Shown piece after piece: positions 7,314-12,050 of a stretch of DNA of 12,050 bases. The position numbers and the translations under genes were made by a program. Position 1 is the stretch's first letter. The number at the start of each line of letters is the position of its first letter. The notes beneath the pieces are model-generated. The model was not told where the DNA came from. It made no database searches and saw only the letters and a list, made by a program, of their open reading frames with translations. The stretch is from Proteiniphilum sp. (GTDB lineage Bacteria > Bacteroidota > Bacteroidia > Bacteroidales > Dysgonomonadaceae): NCBI GenBank assembly GCA_031255275.1, contig JAIRSV010000087.1, positions 1 to 12,050 of the forward strand, in the 5' to 3' direction.

Positions 7314-8219
7314 TTATTGTCTGAATAAAATAAAGCCTTCTTCTACCTTCAAAACGGCCGCAGCGCCCATGATCATCGGAAAGTTCAGTTTCACATGTCC
7401 CGCCGGGAAATCGAAACAGACCGGGAAGTCATATTCGTCGACCGCCTCCCTTATGGATTCCCGCAACGGAGCGTACATCAGGCCGTCTTCCTCATACCCG
7501 GTGAACCGGCCGACAATCAAACCGCCGATCCTTCCGAATACTCCGGCAAGTTTCAGCTGATGTATCATCCGGTCTACCCGGTAAGGAGATTCGCCGACAT
7601 CCTCTATGAATAATATCCCTCCGCGGGGGATTCCCGCATATCCGGATCCCAGCAGGCTGCAAAATACCGACAAATTTCCGCCGAACAGCCTTCCCCCGGC
7701 ATTTCCCTTCCGGTTCAAAAGAGAACAGTCCTCTGCGGGAATAGAGTATCTGACAGACTGTCCCTCCAAAATATTTTTAGTATAACGTACCGCTACATCT
7801 TCCGTCCCTTCATCCGAAAAGTGCTGAGCCATCGGCCCGTGGAGGGAAGCAATGCCGCAGGATTGCAGCGCAGCATGAAGGATGGTTATATCACTATAAC
7901 CGACAACCCATTTCGGATTTCTCCTGATCCCCGAAAAGTTAAGTTTCCCCAGCAGATGTACCGTTCCATAACCGCCGCGGGAACAGAAAACAAGTCTCAC
8001 CTCCGGATCGTCGAATGCTTTTTGCAGATCGGAAAGCCGCTGTTCCACCGAACCGCTGAAGCACCCTGCATCACGCAGGGCGTTTTCACTGATTTCCGGA
8101 CAAAGCCCCCAACTCTTCAGCACAGCAGCCGTGTCCTGCACGACACACCCGTCAATTCTCCCCGCCGGGGAGAGGATGACGGCTCTATCGTTGAATCGCA
8201 GTGACGGAGGTCTTTTCAT
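7314..8219 (-). CDS. ldcA: Muramoyl-tetrapeptide LD-carboxypeptidase (peptidase S66)
   Basis: A 301-aa serine peptidase of family S66. LdcA enzymes remove the terminal D-Ala from murein tetrapeptides at an L,D bond during cytoplasmic peptidoglycan recycling. The N-terminal domain has the SPAG motif (17-20) and the substrate-loop SRGGYG (80-85). The nucleophile is S109 in VVGYSDIT. The C-terminal domain carries GGNLSVF (180-186), E206 in FIEDVGE and H275 in PAGH, so the Ser-Glu-His triad is complete. The length is typical (about 300) and no signal peptide is seen, in line with a cytosolic enzyme. The start is 16 nt after the gyrB stop, pointing to co-transcription. Microcin C immunity (MccF) proteins share the fold but are unlikely here, as there is no microcin locus. 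Confidence 0.92.
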   Translation of the reverse strand: MKRPPSLRFNDRAVILSPAGRIDGCVVQDTAAVLKSWGLCPEISENALRDAGCFSGSVEQRLSDLQKAFDDPEVRLVFCSRGGYGTVHLLGKLNFSGIRRNPKWVVGYSDITILHAALQSCGIASLHGPMAQHFSDEGTEDVAVRYTKNILEGQSVRYSIPAEDCSLLNRKGNAGGRLFGGNLSVFCSLLGSGYAGIPRGGILFIEDVGESPYRVDRMIHQLKLAGVFGRIGGLIVGRFTGYEEDGLMYAPLRESIREAVDEYDFPVCFDFPAGHVKLNFPMIMGAAAVLKVEEGFILFRQ

Positions 8220-8235
8220 CCGGTTATCACTTCAT

Positions 8236-10194
8236 CTAAGCATCAATATTGGCATACGTGGCATTCTCTTCTATGAACTCCCGGCGTGGCGCCACCTCTT
8301 CCCCCATCAGCATGGAGAAGATAATATCCGCATCAGCGGCATTTTCGATCGTCACCTGTTTCAGCGTACGGTTCCCCGGATTCATCGTCGTTTCCCAGAG
8401 CTGTTCGGCGTTCATCTCCCCAAGACCTTTGTAACGCTGCGTATGAATGGCGTTCTCGTTACCGCCGGCATATTTGTCGATAAAAGCCAGCCGTTGCCGG
8501 TCGTTATAGCAATACTCCTCTATTTTCCCCTTTCTGCAGAGATAAAGGGGCGGAGTGGCAATATAGACATACCCGTTCTCTATCAGCAGACGCATGTAGC
8601 GGAAGAAAAAAGTAAGAATGAGGGTATCGATGTGACTGCCGTCCACATCGGCGTCCGTCATCAGAATAATCTTGTGATACCTCAGTTTCTCAATATTAAG
8701 TTCTTTGGAATCTTCCTCCGTCCCTATGGACACACCCAAAGCCGTATAAATGTTCTTGATTTCATCACTTTCCAGCACCTTGTACGGCATAGCTTTTTCC
8801 ACATTGAGGATTTTACCGCGCAAAGGAAGAATGGCCTGGAATATACGGTTACGTCCCTGTTTGGCTGTACCGCCGGCAGAATCCCCTTCCACCAGGAAAA
8901 TCTCGCTCTGTACCGGATCTTTGCTGGAACAGTCGGCCAGTTTGCCCGGCAGTCCCGCGCCCGACAGGGGTGACTTGCGCTGTACCATCTCACGCGCCTT
9001 GCGGGCAGCCTGACGGGCGGTAGCCGCCAGAATCACCTTTTCCACGATCACCTTGGCCTCTTTGGGATGCTCTTCCAGATAATATTTCAGCGCCTCTCCT
9101 ATAGACTGATCCACGGCGCCCATCACCTCGTTGTTTCCCAGTTTTGTTTTGGTCTGTCCCTCAAACTGCGGTTCGGCCACTTTCACGGAAAGTACGGCCG
9201 TAACCCCCTCGCGGAAATCGTCGCCGCTGATCTCCACCTTCACCTTATCGAGCATTTTGGAATCCTCGGCATACTTCTTCAGCGTGCGGGAAAGGCCGCG
9301 CCTGAAACCCGTGAGATGCGTTCCACCCTCAATGGTGTTGATATTGTTTACATAGGAAAAAATATTCTCATTATACGTATCGTTATAAGTAAGCGCAATC
9401 TCGATGGGGATACCGTTTTTCTCCGTAACGATATGGATAGGCTCCTGAATGAGCGAATCCTTGTTTTTGTCTATATAGCGGACAAACTCTTCCAGTCCCG
9501 TTTTGGAATAGTAACTTTCTATCCTGAAAGCTCCTTCCTCGTTGCGGGTTCGTTTGTCGGTCAATGTAAGCGTAACGCCGGCATTCAGATAGGCCAATTC
9601 GCGAAGGCGAGTCGACAGTATATCGTACCGGTACTCCAGTACGGTGAAAATAGTGTCGTCCGGCTTGAAAGTGATAATCGTCCCTGTTTCCCCAGTCTCT
9701 CCTGCAACTTTCACATCGGCATAGGGCTTGCCTTTCGAATACTCCTGCACATAAATATTCCCCTCCTTGTGGATCTCGGCTTTCAGATAGACAGAGAGCG
9801 CATTCACACACGAAAGGCCTACTCCGTGAAGTCCGCCCGATACTTTGTACGTACCTTTATCGAACTTCCCTCCCGCGTGCAATACGGTGAGCACTACCTC
9901 AAGCGCCGATTTCTTTTCCTTTTCGTGATAATCTACCGGGATGCCTCGTCCGTTGTCTTTTACCGTAATGGAGTTATCTTCGTTGATGATCACGCTGATT
10001 TCCGTACAGCATCCGGCTAACGCTTCGTCAATGGAGTTATCCACGACCTCATACACCAAGTGGTGCAATCCTTTTTCGCTGATGTCCCCGATATACATTG
10101 CAGGGCGTTTACGTACCGCCTCAAGCCCTTCGAGCACTTGAATATTTTGAGCGGAATAATTCCCGCTTGCATTTTTTTTCTCGTCTTCTGACAT
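8236..10194 (-). CDS. gyrB: DNA gyrase subunit B
   Basis: A 652-aa ATPase subunit of DNA gyrase, which with GyrA introduces negative supercoils. The GHKL ATPase domain shows EVVDNSIDEALAG (E49, N53), KDNGRGIP (D80) and GGLHGVGLSCVNALS (120-134). A transducer domain follows, then TOPRIM with EGDSAGG (436-442) and the DxDxD acids (D514, D516, D518), then QRYKGLGEMN (586-595). At 652 aa it lacks the extra ~150-residue insert of the 804-aa E. coli protein. The C terminus EFIEENATYANIDA and gyrase-type TOPRIM favour GyrB over ParE. No gyrA is nearby. It is the first gene of the minus-strand run, with a promoter about 75 nt upstream of the ATG. The leader is AT-rich with no Shine-Dalgarno. Confidence 0.97.
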   Translation of the reverse strand: MSEDEKKNASGNYSAQNIQVLEGLEAVRKRPAMYIGDISEKGLHHLVYEVVDNSIDEALAGCCTEISVIINEDNSITVKDNGRGIPVDYHEKEKKSALEVVLTVLHAGGKFDKGTYKVSGGLHGVGLSCVNALSVYLKAEIHKEGNIYVQEYSKGKPYADVKVAGETGETGTIITFKPDDTIFTVLEYRYDILSTRLRELAYLNAGVTLTLTDKRTRNEEGAFRIESYYSKTGLEEFVRYIDKNKDSLIQEPIHIVTEKNGIPIEIALTYNDTYNENIFSYVNNINTIEGGTHLTGFRRGLSRTLKKYAEDSKMLDKVKVEISGDDFREGVTAVLSVKVAEPQFEGQTKTKLGNNEVMGAVDQSIGEALKYYLEEHPKEAKVIVEKVILAATARQAARKAREMVQRKSPLSGAGLPGKLADCSSKDPVQSEIFLVEGDSAGGTAKQGRNRIFQAILPLRGKILNVEKAMPYKVLESDEIKNIYTALGVSIGTEEDSKELNIEKLRYHKIILMTDADVDGSHIDTLILTFFFRYMRLLIENGYVYIATPPLYLCRKGKIEEYCYNDRQRLAFIDKYAGGNENAIHTQRYKGLGEMNAEQLWETTMNPGNRTLKQVTIENAADADIIFSMLMGEEVAPRREFIEENATYANIDA

Positions 10195-10266
10195 TTCTTT
10201 TAGTATTATTGAAACTTCTGTGAATTAGACTTTTGTGAGAGATTTGTCCATTCTTTCAACACTGAA

Positions 10267-10298
10267 CAAAAGTACGAAAAAATGACCATTATCCCAAT
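10267..10298 (-). promoter_or_regulatory. gyrB operon promoter, Bacteroides type
   Basis: On the minus strand, TACTTTTG (10267-10274) matches TAnnTTTG exactly. ATTG (10295-10298) lies 20 nt further upstream as the -33 element. The predicted start near 10260 gives a leader of about 65 nt before gyrB. This promoter probably serves the whole gyrB-to-sufE run, since no other promoter is evident in the short gaps. Confidence 0.7.
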
Positions 10299-10410
10299 CC
10301 CTTTTTGTTTTTTTAGAACGTTTTCGACAAGCGGTACAAGGCGGATGACAAACCGTTTTCCCTGGCAGAATACGGGTATAAAAGCAAATGTTTTCAGGAA
10401 GGTGAACTAA

Positions 10411-10437
10411 ACAACAAAAGCGGACTGTTAGTCCGCT
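10411..10437 (-). terminator. Intrinsic terminator of the tRNA-Glu/rpsT/Dabb unit
   Basis: AGCGGACT and AGTCCGCT (10419-10437) form a perfect 8-bp stem with a three-base loop. Read on the minus strand it is followed by TTTTGTTGT, a fair U-tract. It lies 33 nt beyond the Dabb gene stop and separates this unit from the gyrB promoter. Confidence 0.75.
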
Positions 10438-10469
10438 CCCGTAGAATATAAGTTATGAAAAATGCGGCT

Positions 10470-10775
10470 TCAGAATTCGTAATCAATGGCTGCCCTGCCG
10501 ATCCTTACTTTTGCAATAAACTCCCCAACTTTCTGATGTTCGGGGTGCAGGGAATAAACTTCCAAATCTTCCAGCGAATCAAACTCGCTGTCGAGTACAA
10601 TATCATAATTGTCGGAAGAGGCGCAGGGATGATTCGATAAGACTTCTATCTTTCTGATTACGGGGATTACTTGTTTCAAGGCTTCCAGTTTTTCTTTAAC
10701 GAGGAGAATGTTTTTTGCTTTAACATTTCCTTCGGCCTCTTCGGCCAGCTTAAAGAATACCAGATGCTTTATCAT
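10470..10775 (-). CDS. Dabb (stress-responsive alpha/beta barrel) domain protein
   Basis: A 101-aa protein that fits the Dabb family (dimeric alpha/beta barrel, ferredoxin-like fold). Visible signatures are the N-terminal MIKHLVFFKL strand with H4, the central NYDIVLDSEFDSLEDL segment and the YSLHPEHQKV helix with H77 and H80. The biochemical role of bacterial members is mostly unknown; some relatives are polyketide cyclases or stress-induced proteins. No signal peptide is present, so it is probably cytosolic. It starts 1 nt after the rpsT stop, so its translation is probably coupled to ribosomal protein S20, and it ends before the hairpin at 10411-10437. The link to S20 may be simple co-expression and need not mean a ribosomal role. 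Confidence 0.88.
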   Translation of the reverse strand: MIKHLVFFKLAEEAEGNVKAKNILLVKEKLEALKQVIPVIRKIEVLSNHPCASSDNYDIVLDSEFDSLEDLEVYSLHPEHQKVGEFIAKVRIGRAAIDYEF

Positions 10776-10776
10776 C

Positions 10777-11031
10777 TTAACTCAAACTGTTCACATGAGA
10801 AGCCAGCTTAGATTTCAGATTACCGGCTTTGTTCCGATGTATCACATTCTTCTTTGCCAACTTGTCGAGCGTGGAACAAACTTCGGGATACATCTTCCGA
10901 GCTTCCTCTCCGGAAGTAAGAGCACGTAACTCGCGCACCTTATTTCTGGCAGTGCGCGATACGTATCTGTTTGCCAGACGACGAACTTTGATTTGCCTGA
11001 TTCTCTTTACAGATGATTTATGATTTGCCAT
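10777..11031 (-). CDS. rpsT: 30S ribosomal protein S20
   Basis: An 84-aa basic helical protein that binds 16S rRNA early in 30S assembly. The start MANHKSSVKRIRQ and the end VIHRNKAGNLKSKLA are diagnostic of S20, and 84 aa is the usual length in Bacteroidales. The frame stays open upstream to 11106, but that stretch runs into the tRNA-Glu gene, so the ATG at 11031 is the real start. It lies 43 nt after the 3' end of the tRNA with no terminator between, so both are probably on one transcript and separated by tRNA processing. The Dabb gene follows after 1 nt. No Shine-Dalgarno is visible; the region before the ATG is A-rich. Confidence 0.97.
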   Translation of the reverse strand: MANHKSSVKRIRQIKVRRLANRYVSRTARNKVRELRALTSGEEARKMYPEVCSTLDKLAKKNVIHRNKAGNLKSKLASHVNSLS

Positions 11032-11074
11032 TTCTGCTGACGTGTATGTTTTAATTTTTTCTAAATAATGTATG

Positions 11075-11146
11075 TAGCCCATAGGGGAATCGAACCCCTC
11101 TTTCAAGAATGAAAATCTTGCGTCCTAACCGATAGACGAATGGGCC
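11075..11146 (-). tRNA. tRNA-Glu (anticodon TTC)
   Basis: A 72-nt cloverleaf on the minus strand. The acceptor GGCCCAT pairs with ATGGGCT, with a G1-U72 wobble. The D arm has T8 and A14, the anticodon stem CAAGA/TCTTG encloses loop TTTTCAT with anticodon TTC, and the T arm AGGGG/CCCCT encloses TTCGATT. The discriminator is A and CCA is not fully encoded (CAT follows). It is the first element of the unit with rpsT. Confidence 0.96.
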
Positions 11147-11198
11147 CTTTCGGGCGCGAACCCTTCTATAAAAGATCTTGCTGTTTCAATTGCGGGTG

Positions 11199-11229
11199 CA
11201 AATATAGAATGATTTTCTCAAAGTGCAAA
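11199..11229 (-). promoter_or_regulatory. tRNA-Glu/rpsT promoter, canonical Bacteroides type
   Basis: On the minus strand TTTG (11226-11229) is followed after exactly 19 nt by TATATTTG (11199-11206), a perfect match to the Bacteroides primary sigma consensus. The predicted start is near 11192, about 46 nt before the mature tRNA 5' end. It is divergent from the rpmH promoter. Confidence 0.85.
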
Positions 11230-11303
11230 ACTTTTCCTTTAATTTTCTTCATGACTCTCTCTAAGAACTGAAAAAGAGAAAAAACATTTTTATATCACGC
11301 CAA

Positions 11304-11335
11304 ATTGCTTCTTTCAAATATTTTATCTATTTTTG
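11304..11335 (+). promoter_or_regulatory. rpmH promoter, Bacteroides type
   Basis: ATTG (11304-11307) and TATTTTTG (11328-11335) are separated by 20 nt, matching TTG-N19-21-TAnnTTTG. The predicted start is near 11341, giving a leader of about 98 nt before the rpmH ATG. The leader holds two similar segments beginning CCGGAA (11340-11351 and 11398-11409) and short complementary GC stretches that may fold. Confidence 0.75.
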
Positions 11336-11438
11336 CAAGCCGGAAAATAAAGTCGGCGGAAGGCGCATATCTGTAAGACGCAATTCTTAAAGCCACACCG
11401 GAATTTAAAAATAGACATTTACATTATATATATTCGGT

Positions 11439-11585
11439 ATGAAAAGAACATTCCAACCCTCTAACAGAAAGAGAAAGAACAAACACGGATTCCGTTCCAG
11501 GATGGCTTCCAAGAATGGAAGAAAGGTGCTTGCCGCCCGTCGCTCGAAAGGAAGGGCCAAACTATCCGTATCGGACGAATACTAA
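11439..11585 (+). CDS. rpmH: 50S ribosomal protein L34
   Basis: A 48-aa, highly basic protein of the large ribosomal subunit. MKRTFQPSNRKRKNKHGF and RMASKNGRKVLAARRSKGR are the L34 signature, in order and complete. It ends with LSVSDEY, where some Bacteroides L34 proteins run on for a few more residues, so this version is slightly short. Each codon from the ATG at 11439 to the TAA at 11583-11585 was read directly. It has its own promoter and a strong terminator 25 nt downstream, so it appears to be a single-gene unit. The usual dnaA-rpmH-rnpA neighbourhood of many bacteria is absent here: the next gene is an unrelated lipoprotein. Confidence 0.97.
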   Translation: MKRTFQPSNRKRKNKHGFRSRMASKNGRKVLAARRSKGRAKLSVSDEY

Positions 11586-11609
11586 TAGATACTTTCTTTT
11601 AAATAAAAG

Positions 11610-11641
11610 CAGGAATGGGACTACCTGTTCCTGTTTTTTTT
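11610..11641 (+). terminator. Intrinsic terminator of rpmH
   Basis: CAGGAA (11610-11615) pairs with TTCCTG (11628-11633), with possible extra G-C pairs inside the loop, followed directly by eight T residues (11634-11641). It lies 25 nt after the rpmH stop codon. Confidence 0.85.
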
Positions 11642-11849
11642 GATTTTCCGCGCACATTCTCCCGCACACTTTTTTTCATACTTCTTATCGCTGCGCATTG
11701 GGTTTTCACAAAATATAGCTGATTTGTAATATTTATGTTTAAAATCAAACGTTTAAGTCATCTTTTTCGAAGAAGATAATTCGGTATAAATGACTGAGTT
11801 TATGAATTATAATAATGTTGCTTTATAGCATTAGACACTCAATTGTAAA

Positions 11850-12050
11850 ATGAGAAAGTATATTTGCCTATTTACGCTCTGTCTGCTAATCACATCGTGT
11901 GTAAATACAGAAAACAGTGAAGCAAGCAGAACTGTTTCCGAGTTTAAAGTTTTAAATGATGAGATTCTAACAAATTTTCCGGGAGGGCTTTACCTTCTGA
12001 ACGAACACATCGCATGGTTTGAACCGTTTACCTCCGGGAATTTTCTGCAT
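11850..12050 (+). CDS. Lipoprotein, partial (possible TolB-like 6-bladed beta-propeller family)
   Basis: The first 67 codons of a gene cut off by the window end. MRKYICLFTLCLLITSC is a clear lipoprotein signal with lipobox ITSC and the lipidated cysteine at C17; position +2 is Val. The mature part begins with a polar linker, then a segment including FPGGLYLLNEHIAW and a trailing FLH. This pattern recalls the BF3164-type lipoproteins of Bacteroidales with a TolB-like six-bladed propeller, but that assignment rests on memory of the family and a short piece. The gene is more AT-rich than those to its left. It lies 264 nt after rpmH. A weak -7-like TAATGTTG occurs at 11813-11820 (one mismatch) with no good -33 partner. 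The 11642-11849 stretch shows no other feature. Confidence 0.75.
   Translation, partial: MRKYICLFTLCLLITSCVNTENSEASRTVSEFKVLNDEILTNFPGGLYLLNEHIAWFEPFTSGNFLH

Noticed and set aside
9067..10020. 317-aa open frame antisense to gyrB
   Set aside because: A shadow of gyrB codon structure with no recognisable domain. Similar long antisense frames at 8131-8973, 5590-6369 and 6487-7275 were rejected for the same reason.
11032..11106. 25-residue upstream extension of the S20 frame
   Set aside because: It runs into the tRNA-Glu gene, and the diagnostic S20 N terminus begins at 11031.

Overview
The window looks like a chromosomal core segment from a member of the Bacteroidales (Bacteroidota). Support comes from four promoters of the Bacteroides type (TTTG or TTG, a 19-20 nt spacer, then TAnnTTTG), the near absence of Shine-Dalgarno sequences, a 652-aa GyrB ending in the Bacteroides-type tail FIEENATYANIDA, an 84-aa S20 and a 48-aa L34. 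The genus cannot be fixed from the sequence alone. An [FeFe]-hydrogenase maturase gene points to an anaerobic, hydrogen-metabolising lifestyle (inference).

Left part, plus strand (48-2781): a two-component system made of a sigma-54-dependent response regulator and, 34 nt downstream, its probable membrane-bound PAS histidine kinase. A 366-bp intergenic region (2782-3147) follows. It is unusually repeat-rich, with tandem heptanucleotides, a long imperfect inverted repeat and four copies of a GC-rich AGCTCGGG core. It ends in the promoter for hydE (3148-4272), a radical-SAM maturase of [FeFe]-hydrogenase with both iron-sulfur cluster motifs intact. No hydF, hydG or hydrogenase gene is visible here.

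Middle, minus strand (10194 down to 4280): a tightly packed run that reads as one operon, gyrB - LD-carboxypeptidase (S66) - CPA1-type K+/H+ antiporter - M28 glutaminyl-cyclase-like lipoprotein - sufE. Gaps are 16, 14, about 58 (or 7 with a longer start) and 1 nt. It combines DNA supercoiling, murein recycling, ion homeostasis, envelope protein modification and Fe-S assembly. It converges on hydE, and one small perfect hairpin covers both stop codons.

Right part: a second minus-strand unit, tRNA-Glu(TTC) - rpsT - Dabb-domain protein, driven by a canonical promoter and closed by a hairpin terminator at 10411-10437. Divergent from it on the plus strand is rpmH (L34), with its own promoter, a leader of about 98 nt and a strong terminator. 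The window ends inside a lipoprotein gene (from 11850) in noticeably more AT-rich DNA.

I do not see a previously undescribed defence, mobile or biosynthetic system. The genes are recognisable families. The most unexplained sequence is the repeat-rich intergenic block at 2776-3063.
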